Below are positions 36,715 through 44,680 of a stretch of DNA of 64,000 nt, in pieces (within the stretch, counting starts at the first letter, position 1; each line of letters starts with the position of its first letter). The notes below the pieces were generated by a model. That model did no database searches. It was not told where the DNA came from and saw only the letters and a program-made list of their open reading frames with translations. This DNA is from an uncultured Pseudomonadota bacterium (lineage in GTDB: Bacteria; Pseudomonadota; Gammaproteobacteria; Burkholderiales; Thiobacillaceae). Made by a program: the position numbers and the translations under genes. Location of the stretch: the NCBI GenBank assembly GCA_903835655.1, contig CAILNT010000058.1, positions 1 through 64,000 on the forward strand, in the 5' to 3' direction.

Positions 36715-38562
36715 TCAGTGGGCGACCACGCCTGGGCCGAAGAAGCGATACCCCATGCGCATCTGGCGGCTGCGCTCGAAGCGCTTCTTCTCGGCACCCC
36801 CGGAGAAGCTGGCGGCGATGGCCTTGAAGGCCTGGTCCGCCCAGACCTCATCCAGCAGCAGGTCGGACACGCCTTCGGCCCAGCGCAACTTGTCGGCGGC
36901 GTTGCCGAGTTTGCCGCCACAGGCGGTCATCAGCGGCGCGATTTCCGAGCTAGGAAGTTCGTAGGACTTCAGGCGGGTCGCCAGTTGTACACAGGCGTCA
37001 CCGCTGCCGCAGGCGTCCGCGGCGCGGGCGAACAGGCCGTTGGCGGCGGCGTGGTCACCGATGTCGCGATAGAGCTTGGCGGTATGAGCCAGGGCGTAAT
37101 GATCCTTGGCACGACTGGCGGCATCCCCCAGCAGCTTGGCGGCCAGGGCCGCGTCGCCCAGGGCGGTCTGCACGGTTTCCGCCATCTTGGTGTAGTCGTA
37201 GGGGCTCTCGCCCGACGCCCTGCCCTCGACGAAGACGCGGGCGCGCGCCTTGCCGTATTCCGCATCCTTGAGTTCGGTGGCACAGGTCATGACGATCTCG
37301 CGGAACCAGACGAAGTCGGCCGCGGCGGCGACGCTTTCGTCCAGCAACTTGGATAGCCAGTCCTTATCGCCGAGACGATCGACCGCCAGGATCAGGGGCT
37401 TGAAGCGGGCGAAGTGGAAGCCACCCTCGCCGCGCATCATGTCTTCGGCCGAGCCCAGCAGTTTGGAGGCGTAGGAGGCGTCGTCCAGTTCCGCCATGAT
37501 GCGGTCGGCCAAGCCGATGAATTGCTTGGCCGTCTTGGCTTTTTCTTCTTCGTTCTGGATGGCCACATATTTGGCCTGGTTGGCTTCGCGCCGGGACAGG
37601 CGCTCCTTGAGCCGGGCCACGCGCTCGGCATCCGTGCCGGCGTGCTTGGCCACCGCCTCGACGATCTTGCGCATGTCGTCCAGATTGTTCACGGAATCTT
37701 CGGCGCGGGTCAGCATCTCCGTCACGGCCGCGGCATTGCCGATAGCCGCGTTGGCCGCGACCAGTTGCAGGTATTCGCCGGTGCTCTGGGCGATGGCCGT
37801 ACCCTTGGCCAGCACGGCCTTGGTGAAGTCCGCATTGCCGGCGGCGGCGGCCAGCACCTGCATCAGGGCGGTGAAGTCCTTCGCGGAATCGAGCGCCTTG
37901 TCGTGGAGGGCCCCAGCGGCCGCGGGATCGATCTCGCCCATGGCGCCGGAGAGGACGATCAGATCGGCCGGGTTGCCGTACTTGGCAGCACCCTCGTTGA
38001 TGATCTCGACGGCGCGCGCCTTGTCGCCCACGGCCAGCATCTTCGCCAGGCGGGCGAAGTCGCCGGCGCGCCCGGCCTTGGCCTTGATCTTGTCGGCAAT
38101 CTGACCGAACAGGGTGGCGTCGTTGATTTCGGCTACCACGGTTGCCAGCGCATAGAGTTCTTCTGTGGCGGAGACCTCCTTCAGTGCGCCGGTCAACGCC
38201 TTGGCCGCGGCGGCGGCGTCATTCAGGGCCAACCACTGGCCCATGCCCACGGCGACCTTCTCGCTGCCGTCCATGGCGAAATCGGCGCCCTGGCCCAACA
38301 TCTCTTTCGCCTTTGCCGCATCGCCCAGCCCCTGGTAGCCGATGGCCAGCGCGACGAAATCCTTGGTGAACATGGCATCGCCCGCCACCTTGTCGAGCGC
38401 CTTCCTGGCATCGGCGGCGGCACTGAAGGCCGCGCCGTTCAGGAGCTCCTTGGCATAAGCCATGTCGGCTGGCGCCTCGAAGGCTTCGCGGGCGATGGCG
38501 AACAGATCGGCGGCGCTGGTGGCGGCTGCGGCACGAGCGGCCAGTTTGTCACGGGTAGCCAT
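36715..38562 (-). CDS. Large alanine-rich helical-repeat protein of unknown function
   Basis: A 615-residue protein without signal peptide or membrane segment. It consists of perhaps fifteen helix pairs of about 34-37 residues with recurring patterns such as ALAIGYQGLGDAAKAKEML, LAKMLAVGDKARAVEII and LAHTAKLYRDIGDHAAANGL, which point to a TPR-like alpha-solenoid. Such scaffolds bind proteins; the partner is unknown. AAGGAG precedes the ATG at 38562 at good spacing, so it is probably well translated. It is a single gene, convergent with yhdP and divergent from the K+ channel. I do not recognise a family. Confidence 0.75.
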   Translation of the reverse strand: MATRDKLAARAAAATSAADLFAIAREAFEAPADMAYAKELLNGAAFSAAADARKALDKVAGDAMFTKDFVALAIGYQGLGDAAKAKEMLGQGADFAMDGSEKVAVGMGQWLALNDAAAAAKALTGALKEVSATEELYALATVVAEINDATLFGQIADKIKAKAGRAGDFARLAKMLAVGDKARAVEIINEGAAKYGNPADLIVLSGAMGEIDPAAAGALHDKALDSAKDFTALMQVLAAAAGNADFTKAVLAKGTAIAQSTGEYLQLVAANAAIGNAAAVTEMLTRAEDSVNNLDDMRKIVEAVAKHAGTDAERVARLKERLSRREANQAKYVAIQNEEEKAKTAKQFIGLADRIMAELDDASYASKLLGSAEDMMRGEGGFHFARFKPLILAVDRLGDKDWLSKLLDESVAAAADFVWFREIVMTCATELKDAEYGKARARVFVEGRASGESPYDYTKMAETVQTALGDAALAAKLLGDAASRAKDHYALAHTAKLYRDIGDHAAANGLFARAADACGSGDACVQLATRLKSYELPSSEIAPLMTACGGKLGNAADKLRWAEGVSDLLLDEVWADQAFKAIAASFSGGAEKKRFERSRQMRMGYRFFGPGVVAH

Positions 38563-38738
38563 GAGACAACTCCTTGGGGATTTGAGGAAAGCGGTGGACG
38601 AGCAGGATGACGCGCGAGTTTAACGGCGTCGCCGACGCCTGTCAGCGAAGCTTTGTTTATGGGAGGAGGAAGAGGGTTTATGGCATGCGATCCGCCGCGG
38701 TTTCTAGGATAATTCCCACCCGTCTCGCGGACTTTGCC

Positions 38739-40343
38739 ATGTCCATCGCCCAGTTGTCGGTACGCCTGGCTTATCGTTTGCAGGCGTCCGAGCGCCATCA
38801 CCGCGTCAAGGAGTTCTCCCGCAAACTGCTGACGGACCCGCGCTCGCACCGCCGATCGCTGTTCGACGGTTTCATGATCGTGCTGGTCCTGGTCAGCGTG
38901 ATGTTCCTGATCTACGAGGTGCGCCACCCGCTGGGATACTGGGCGGATCTGTTCGAGGCCTGCGTGGTCGGCGTGTTCATCAGCGAGTACCTGTTGCGGA
39001 TGTGGCTGTACAACGACAGTCACAAGATACTCATCGAACACTGGGAACGCGCCGAGCTGATGGGCCTGCCTTTCCGTGCCGGCGCGGCCCTCTGGGCGGT
39101 GCTGCGGCCGAAGCTGGCCTACATGAGTTCGCCCATGGCCATCATCGATCTGTTGGCCATCCTGCCCAGTTATCGGCCCTTGCGCTTCCTGCGTCTGTTC
39201 CTGCTGTTTCGCCTGCTCAAACTGTTCCGCTACACGCGCAGCCTGGGCGCCTTCGGCCAGGTGATGGTGGAAAAGCGCTTCGAGCTCTACACCCTGTCGC
39301 TGTTCGTGGGCTCGGTGGTGTTGATCGCCACGGTGGCCATTTACCTGTTCGAGTCGGAGGCCCCGCACACCCGCGTGCTGACCCTGATGGACGCGCTTTA
39401 CTGGGCGGTCATCACGGTGACCACGGTCGGCTATGGCGACATCGTGCCGACCACGCCGGAAGGCCGGGTGGTGGCGATGGTGCTGGTATTCGCCGGCATC
39501 GGCGTGATCTCCTTCGCCACTTCCATCATCGTCATGGCCTTCCACGAGAAGATGCGCGAACTCCACGACAACCGCGTCTACGCCGCAGTGGAACGGGAGT
39601 CCGACCTCACCATCGTCTGCGGCTTCGGGCGCATCGGCCAGGTGGTGGCGGAGCGCCTTGCCGCGTCGAAACAGGCTTTCGTCATCGTCGACAAGAACGT
39701 CGAGAGCGTCGAACTCGCGCGCCGCCTCGGCTTTCTGGCGGTGGCGGGAGAGGCCACGGATGGCACCTTGCTCGCCAATCTCGGTCTGGGCCGCCAGGCC
39801 TCGAGCATCCTCTGTCTGACGCATGACGATGTCAGCAACGTCTACATCACGCTCACCGCCCGACAGATGTCGCCGGACATCCTCATCGTCTCGCGCGCCA
39901 ACAAGGCAGAAACGGCGAAGAAGCTCACCCAGGCGGGCGTCTCCCACGTGGTGCGCCCCTACGAGGTGGTAGCGCGGATGGCGGCCGAATTCATCGGCCA
40001 GCCCGTGGCCTTCGACGCGCTCTATGATGTGGTCACGCGGGCCGCCGGGGTGCACCTGGAACCCGTGGCTGTGCGCGTGGGCGACTGGCTGGAAAAACAG
40101 CGCATCGGCGAAATCGATCTCGCCTCACGGCGGTTGCTGCTCTTCGGGGTGATCCGCCCGAACGCTTCGCCCGCGGAGGATTGCCACAGCCGTTACGACC
40201 TGGAAGGCCGCCACTTCTATTTCAATCCGGGCCCGCGCCTGCTCCTGCTCGCGGGCGACATCCTCATCCTCATCGGCTATCAGGCCAATCTGTCGCAGTT
40301 CCGCGAACAAGCCAGCCGGCATCGCCGCAAGGTAAAAGCATGA
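38739..40343 (+). CDS. Voltage-gated-type potassium channel with RCK domains
   Basis: A 534-residue channel. Six membrane segments lie in residues 40-265; the S4-like helix RFLRLFLLFRLLKLFRYTR has Arg/Lys spaced three to four apart. The pore is ALYWAVITVTTVGYGDIVPT, with the TVGYGD selectivity filter. The cytoplasmic part begins TIVCGFGRIGQVVAERLA, a GxGxxG nucleotide-binding RCK domain, and ends in a TrkA-C-like region. ATG at 38739 was chosen because the upstream frame is not hydrophobic or conserved. The following gene encodes a separate RCK protein, so a mixed gating ring is possible. Confidence 0.9.
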   Translation: MSIAQLSVRLAYRLQASERHHRVKEFSRKLLTDPRSHRRSLFDGFMIVLVLVSVMFLIYEVRHPLGYWADLFEACVVGVFISEYLLRMWLYNDSHKILIEHWERAELMGLPFRAGAALWAVLRPKLAYMSSPMAIIDLLAILPSYRPLRFLRLFLLFRLLKLFRYTRSLGAFGQVMVEKRFELYTLSLFVGSVVLIATVAIYLFESEAPHTRVLTLMDALYWAVITVTTVGYGDIVPTTPEGRVVAMVLVFAGIGVISFATSIIVMAFHEKMRELHDNRVYAAVERESDLTIVCGFGRIGQVVAERLAASKQAFVIVDKNVESVELARRLGFLAVAGEATDGTLLANLGLGRQASSILCLTHDDVSNVYITLTARQMSPDILIVSRANKAETAKKLTQAGVSHVVRPYEVVARMAAEFIGQPVAFDALYDVVTRAAGVHLEPVAVRVGDWLEKQRIGEIDLASRRLLLFGVIRPNASPAEDCHSRYDLEGRHFYFNPGPRLLLLAGDILILIGYQANLSQFREQASRHRRKVKA

Positions 40344-40344
40344 T

Positions 40345-40566
40345 CCTTGAATCCTCAGTTGACCGCTCATTTCCCCCCGTGAGGCCCCATGCATATTGAG
40401 GTTTTCACCTTCGATCACGCTCACCCTTTGGATGAATCCGCTATGCACCCGATTGCACGCCTGGCTGCGTTGCTCCTCCTTGCAGGGAGCGACCATGCGC
40501 GTCGTCGCGCCTTGCCAGACAACTCTCCAGACGCACACTCGAGTGTGTTCCACTGAGGATTCAAGG
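40345..40566 (+). repeat. MITE-like element, copy 2, filling the channel-RCK gap
   Basis: The ends CCTTGAATCCTCAGTTG (40345-40361) and CCACTGAGGATTCAAGG (40550-40566) are inverted repeats matching at 16 of 17 positions. The 222 bases align with the reverse complement of 19962-20197. The element starts two bases after the channel stop and its last base precedes the ATG of the RCK gene, so its right end supplies the GAGG ribosome site. Inside, ACACTCGAGTGT is a perfect palindrome. Confidence 0.75.
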
Positions 40567-41274
40567 ATGGCCCCAAAATTCGCCCTGTTCGGCTGCAACC
40601 CGCTCGCCATCGAAGTGGCCTGGCGGCTGTCGATGACGCGCCTGCCCTTCATCATGCTCGATCGCGACACCGCGAAGGTCGAAGCCGCTCGCCAGGAAGG
40701 ACTAGAGGCGGAGCGCATCGACTACACGGACGATGATGCGCTCCGTTCCGTGGGGATCGGCAGCCATATCGAAGGGGTGTTCTGCCTGCTGGGCGAGGAC
40801 TCCGAAAATGTCTTCCTGGCGATTTCCGCGCGCGCGCTCGCCCCCGCGCTGCGCATCGTCGCCGCCTGCCGCGCCCCCGAGGCGGCCGCGAAACTGCTCG
40901 CCGCCGGCGCCGACAAGGTGGTGGACCCTTACGAAATCAGCGGCGCACGGGTGCACGAACTGATCGAGCGCCCGGAAGTCGTGGAACTCATGGAACATAC
41001 GGTATTCGGCATGCAGGATCTCAATATCGCCGAAGTCACGATACCGGGAGGCTCGTGGTTGCACGGGGTGCATCTCTCGGAACTGCGCCGTCACATGAAG
41101 CAGAACGTCATTCTGCTGGGCGTCGTCGATATGGAACGGGGCAAGGATCTGATCTTCAGTACCCGCGGAATCGATCACAACCTCGACTATGACGATGTCC
41201 TGGTGGTCATCGGCCCGAGCCGGGAAGTCGAGGCCTTCCACGCCATGATCGCCGGTTCCACCCCGCCGGCTTGA
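40567..41274 (+). CDS. Stand-alone RCK (TrkA-N/TrkA-C) protein, likely channel subunit
   Basis: A 235-residue protein with an RCK_N fold (KFALFGCNPLAIEVAWRLS, then FIMLDRD and VFCLLGEDSENVFLAISARAL) and an RCK_C part (IAEVTIPGGSWLHGVHLSELR, cut). The usual glycine-rich GxGxxG is GCNPLA here, so nucleotide binding may be weak or changed. VDPYEISGARVHELI resembles the linker in the channel protein encoded just upstream. GAGG at 40553-40556, inside the preceding repeat, is the only good ribosome site and fixes the start at 40567; an open frame upstream is repeat sequence. Confidence 0.82.
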   Translation: MAPKFALFGCNPLAIEVAWRLSMTRLPFIMLDRDTAKVEAARQEGLEAERIDYTDDDALRSVGIGSHIEGVFCLLGEDSENVFLAISARALAPALRIVAACRAPEAAAKLLAAGADKVVDPYEISGARVHELIERPEVVELMEHTVFGMQDLNIAEVTIPGGSWLHGVHLSELRRHMKQNVILLGVVDMERGKDLIFSTRGIDHNLDYDDVLVVIGPSREVEAFHAMIAGSTPPA

Positions 41275-41286
41275 CGTTTGCGTGAC

Positions 41287-41547
41287 TCAGGGGCGCACGT
41301 AGGAAAGGCGCTCTTCGGACTCATCCTGGCTGTGCCAGAAATTTCTGCTGACATTCAGGCTGGCCTTCACTTCCGCTCGATTCACCACGGTAATCAGGCT
41401 GGTGGCCAAGCTGCGTGCCTGGGCCGGCGTCATGACCAGCATCTCGCCGCCAGCGATCCTGATGGCTACTCCGTCTTCTCCCGCCGGGCTGGATACCAGG
41501 GAAACGGATACGGTCTCGTGGTTGGGGCGTTTCGCAATGTGGCTCAT
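41287..41547 (-). CDS. Small hypothetical protein
   Basis: An 86-residue protein, MSHIAKRPNHETVSVSLVSS onward, with GVAIRIAGGEMLVMTPAQARSLATSLI resembling an antiparallel strand pair followed by a helix. No family is recognised. It is convergent with the RCK gene (12 bases apart). Codon usage looks ordinary and AGAAGGATGTACC lies before the ATG, so translation is plausible. Confidence 0.55.
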   Translation of the reverse strand: MSHIAKRPNHETVSVSLVSSPAGEDGVAIRIAGGEMLVMTPAQARSLATSLITVVNRAEVKASLNVSRNFWHSQDESEERLSYVRP

Positions 41548-41643
41548 GGTACATCCTTCTCGGCAATGACTGGCTCAATATAAGCACGAAGCATGCCAAC
41601 ATAAAGTTTTCAAGGGGCGGTCGCGAACCCCACATCAACACAG

Positions 41644-41740
41644 GGTTCCAATTTGTTCCCGGCTACAGCTTGGACGATTTCGACATCGGCTCGACAGCCC
41701 TGTCGGTGTTTCGTCAGGGCGAGACGAATTGGAACACACC
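41644..41740. repeat. Short inverted repeat in the spacer before lysA
   Basis: GGTTCCAATTTGTTC (from 41644) and GACGAATTGGAACA (ending about 41737) are inverted copies differing by one base in the GTTCCAATT(T/C)GT core, about 65 bases apart. They could be the ends of a very small remnant element. The rest of the 249-base spacer 41548-41796 shows no gene. Confidence 0.4.
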
Positions 41741-41796
41741 GTGCCATGGATCGATGTGACTGAGCGCACGGACGATCGTACTAAGCCATCACGGAA

Positions 41797-43056
41797 TCAC
41801 CCGGTGTGCGGCCCGGCCAGCACGCGCTCGTGCTGGAACAGCGCCGACAACGGCTCGCGATCGCGCACAAGATGGCTTGCGCCACCATCCACCAACACCT
41901 CGGCGGCGCGCGCCCGGGTGTTGTAGTTGGAACTCATGCTCATGCCATAGGCGCCGGCCGAGCAGATCGCCAGGAGATCGCCTTCCACCAAGGCCAGTTC
42001 ACGGTCGTGGCCGAGGAAGTCGCCGCTTTCGCAGACCGGGCCGACGATGGCATAGTTGCGCGTCGCTTGGCCGCGCGCATGCACCGGCAGGATGTCGTGC
42101 CAGGCGTCATACAGCGCGGGGCGCATCAGGTCGTTCATGGCGGCATCGACGATGGCAAAATCCTTGATCTCGCCGTGTTTTAGGTATTCCACCCGGGTGA
42201 GCAGCCAGCCGGCATTGCCCACGAGGGAGCGGCCCGGCTCCACGATCAGGGTTTCCTTCCTGCCCGCCAGGCGCTGGATCAGAATGTCCGCGTAGTCCTC
42301 CAGTTCGGGCGGCGTCTCGTCGCGATAGCGAATGCCGACGCCGCCGCCGAGGTCGATGTGCTCCAGGCCGATGCCGGTCGCCGCCAACGTCTCCACCAGT
42401 TCCAGCACGCGCTCCAGCGCGGCGGCAAAGGGGGAAATCTCGGTCAGTTGCGAACCGATATGGCAGTCGATGCCGATCACCCGCAGATGCGGCAGCGCGG
42501 CGGCCTCCTGGTAGACGCGCAGGGCGTGCTCATGGGCGATGCCGAACTTGTTGCCCTTGAGGCCGGTGGAAATATAGGGATGGGTCTTCGCGTCCACGTC
42601 CGGGTTGACGCGCAGACTGATCGGCGCCGTGACGCCGAGTTCGCCGGCCACCCGATTCAAGCGCGCCAACTCGCTTTCCGATTCCACGTTGAAGCAGTGG
42701 ATGCCGGCGTCCAGAGCCGCGCGCATTTCCTCGACGCGCTTGCCCACCCCGGAGAACACGACGCGGCCGGGGTCGCCGCCGGCCGCCAGCACCCGCGCCA
42801 ATTCGCCGCCGGATACGATATCGAAGCCGGCGCCCAGGCGCGCGAACAGGTTGAGGATGGCGAGACTGGCGTTGGCCTTCACCGCATAACAAATCAGGTG
42901 GGGATGCGCCGCCAGCGCCTGGTCGTAGGCCAGAAAAGCGGCTTCCAGCGCGGCGCGGGAATAGACGTAACAGGGCGTGGCGAATTCGCCGGCGATGGTT
43001 TCCAGGGAGACATCCTCGACATGGAGGACATCGCCGCGACGGCTCAGCGTATTCAT
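41797..43056 (-). CDS. lysA: Diaminopimelate decarboxylase
   Basis: A 419-residue PLP enzyme for the last step of lysine synthesis. The PLP lysine lies in LICYAVKANASLAIL, followed by GAGFDIVSGGEL. HIGSQLTEISPF, DLGGGVGIRYRDE and EPGRSLVGNAG bind phosphate and substrate, and CESGDFLG carries the catalytic Cys. The ATG overlaps the stop of lptM (ATGA), giving coupled translation. Confidence 0.96.
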   Translation of the reverse strand: MNTLSRRGDVLHVEDVSLETIAGEFATPCYVYSRAALEAAFLAYDQALAAHPHLICYAVKANASLAILNLFARLGAGFDIVSGGELARVLAAGGDPGRVVFSGVGKRVEEMRAALDAGIHCFNVESESELARLNRVAGELGVTAPISLRVNPDVDAKTHPYISTGLKGNKFGIAHEHALRVYQEAAALPHLRVIGIDCHIGSQLTEISPFAAALERVLELVETLAATGIGLEHIDLGGGVGIRYRDETPPELEDYADILIQRLAGRKETLIVEPGRSLVGNAGWLLTRVEYLKHGEIKDFAIVDAAMNDLMRPALYDAWHDILPVHARGQATRNYAIVGPVCESGDFLGHDRELALVEGDLLAICSAGAYGMSMSSNYNTRARAAEVLVDGGASHLVRDREPLSALFQHERVLAGPHTG

Positions 43057-43172
43057 TTCGTGGTTTGCGTGGTTTGCGTGGTTTGCGTGGGCGTGTCGGG
43101 CAGGTACAAGAACCCCTTGTTGCCGCAGCCGGCGAGGAAAAACAGCGCGGGGAGTATGGCGAGTAAACGCAT
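43053..43172 (-). CDS. lptM: LptM/YifL-type small lipoprotein
   Basis: A 39-residue lipoprotein below most gene-finder limits. MRLLAILPALFFLAGCGNKG has a lipobox ending in LAGC, so Cys16 is lipidated, and GCGNKGFLYLP matches the conserved start of YifL/LptM, which helps mature the LptD translocon. The tail is (TTQ)3-TTK, encoded by three tandem CAAACCACG units. It precedes lysA with a four-base overlap, as in many proteobacteria, and is divergent from cyaY. Confidence 0.85.
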   Translation of the reverse strand: MRLLAILPALFFLAGCGNKGFLYLPDTPTQTTQTTQTTK

Positions 43173-43301
43173 GGGATGCCTTTAACGTGAACGTCGCGAA
43201 GCGAAGCTCGGAGCTGGAGGGGAGTGAGGCCGGACGCAGATGTTTACGCCGTCGCCGGGCCGTGCCCGTAAAATGGCGAAAAGTCTAGCATGGAGCGGCG
43301 C

Positions 43302-43613
43302 ATGACCGAGAGTGAGTACAACCATCTGGCAGATGCCACCCTGAACCACCTGGAGACCGCGCTGGACGTGGCCCTGGTCGATTTCGAGCGTGCCGGCGGC
43401 GGAGTCATGGAGATCGAGTTCGACGACGGCTCGGTGATCGTGGTGAACAAGCAGGCCGCGGCACAGGAGATCTGGGTGGCGGCGAAAAGCGGCGGCTTCC
43501 ATTACCGCTGGGACGGCGCCTCCTGGCGCGACAGCCGCAGTGGCGAAGAACTGTACGCCGCACTCTCCCGCCTCGCGACCGCGCAGTCGGGTACGAGCGT
43601 CGAACTGTGCTGA
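43302..43613 (+). CDS. cyaY: Iron donor protein CyaY (frataxin)
   Basis: A 103-residue frataxin. MTESEYNHLADATLNHLETAL begins the acidic helix (cut), followed by the sheet GVMEIEFDDGSVIVVNKQA, EIWVAAKSGGFHYRWDGASW and DSRSGEELYAAL. It controls iron supply to the cysteine desulfurase in Fe-S assembly. ATG at 43302 was preferred to 43290 because GGAG lies between them at good spacing. The cyaY/lptM-lysA divergent arrangement is typical. Confidence 0.95.
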   Translation: MTESEYNHLADATLNHLETALDVALVDFERAGGGVMEIEFDDGSVIVVNKQAAAQEIWVAAKSGGFHYRWDGASWRDSRSGEELYAALSRLATAQSGTSVELC

Positions 43614-43627
43614 CAACGGAGAACAAG

Positions 43628-44197
43628 ATGACGGAACCGCTCATGGACGAACTCTCCCTGTTCAAACGATTGCCCGAACTGGAAAGCCAGCTCGGGGCGG
43701 AACATGTGAAGCCGCTGCTGGAGCACCTCCAGTTGCTCACCCTGCAAGACGGTGAGATGCTGTTGCGCGACCGGGCCCCGGTCGACGCGTTCTATCTGGT
43801 GCTCTCCGGCAATTTGCGCCTGTCCGTGGAATTTGGTCAGCATACCGTCCTGTTGGGCGAGATCGGCCCGGGCAACTGGGTGGGCGAACTGGGCTATTTC
43901 AGCGGTGTGCCGGTGGCTTCCAGCACGGTGACCGCCGCCGGTGAAACCGAACTCGCGCGGCTTACCTACCTGGATTTCGATGCGCTACTGATCGCGGACT
44001 CGGTCGCGGTATGCCGCCTGACGCACGGCTTCATCCAGATGCTGATGCGGCGCCTGGCGGTGACCGCGAGCAATCCGGTCATCGATCCGCAAGGCGAAAT
44101 CCTGCTGTTGGGAGACCTCTCCGTCCCCTGGACGGAACTGGCACAGCAACCGCACGGGGTGATCGATTTTCTCAAGATCCTGCTGGGAGTGCACTGA
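43628..44197 (+). CDS. Cyclic-nucleotide-binding-like barrel protein 1
   Basis: A 189-residue protein with a cNMP-binding beta barrel at about 30-130: DGEMLLRDRAPVDAFYLVLSG, in parts, then LGEIGPGNWVGELGYFSGVP. The phosphate cassette reads GELG...VASSTVTA where cAMP binders have GE(L/I)A...RxATV, so the phosphate-binding Arg is missing and ligand binding is doubtful. There is no helix-turn-helix; helices follow to the end. GGAGAA precedes the ATG at 43628. Its TGA overlaps the next gene's ATG (TGATG), so the two are coupled. Confidence 0.72.
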   Translation: MTEPLMDELSLFKRLPELESQLGAEHVKPLLEHLQLLTLQDGEMLLRDRAPVDAFYLVLSGNLRLSVEFGQHTVLLGEIGPGNWVGELGYFSGVPVASSTVTAAGETELARLTYLDFDALLIADSVAVCRLTHGFIQMLMRRLAVTASNPVIDPQGEILLLGDLSVPWTELAQQPHGVIDFLKILLGVH

Positions 44198-44679
44198 TGC
44201 TACTGAGGAATTTTCTGCGCAACTTGCCGAGTTTCCAGTACCTATCGGAAACCGACGTGGATCATGTCGCCGCCGCCATGCGCGTCGACGACTACCCGGA
44301 TGGACATGTGTTCATCTACCAGGGGCGCCTCAACAAGGATATGTTCCTGCTGCTGGACGGCGAGGTGAAGGCCAGTCACTACGGTGACGGTGGTCGTTAC
44401 TACACCCTCAAGGTGCTGCAACCAGGCGAGATATTCGGCCTACCTTCGCTCTCCCAGGGCAAGCCGGCGCTGACCAGCTGCCATGCGATCGGCCGGGTGA
44501 AAGTGGCCAGCCTGCCGTTTTCCGCCTACATGCTGCTGTACCAGCCGGATTCCGACATCGGCTGCCGCTTCCAGCATGTCATCGCCAGCCAGTTGGCGCG
44601 CGACCTGCACGACCGCCACGACGCCCTGCGCAAACTGCTGGCGCAGGTCTACGGCGACGGCGGCACGCAGGGCGCTTGA
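44197..44679 (+). CDS. Cyclic-nucleotide-binding-like barrel protein 2
   Basis: A 160-residue protein starting MLLRNFLRNLPSFQYLS. The barrel shows YPDGHVFIYQGRLNKDMFLLL and VLQPGEIFGLPSLSQGKPA; again there is no Arg at the phosphate cassette and no DNA-binding domain. It differs enough from its upstream partner to suggest a heterodimer rather than a recent duplication. Translation is coupled by TGATG. It ends one base before the convergent argH stop. Confidence 0.72.
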   Translation: MLLRNFLRNLPSFQYLSETDVDHVAAAMRVDDYPDGHVFIYQGRLNKDMFLLLDGEVKASHYGDGGRYYTLKVLQPGEIFGLPSLSQGKPALTSCHAIGRVKVASLPFSAYMLLYQPDSDIGCRFQHVIASQLARDLHDRHDALRKLLAQVYGDGGTQGA

Positions 44680-44680
44680 G

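Noticed and set aside
40396-40566. N-terminal extension of the RCK protein through the repeat element
   Set aside because: The interior of the two element copies shifts frame between copies, so the reading frame is not conserved; the RCK fold begins at 40567, next to the ribosome site.
41598-41758. Open + strand frame reading FVPGYSLDDFDIGS through the lysA spacer
   Set aside because: It has no start codon, no ribosome site and no recognised family, and it contains the inverted repeat.
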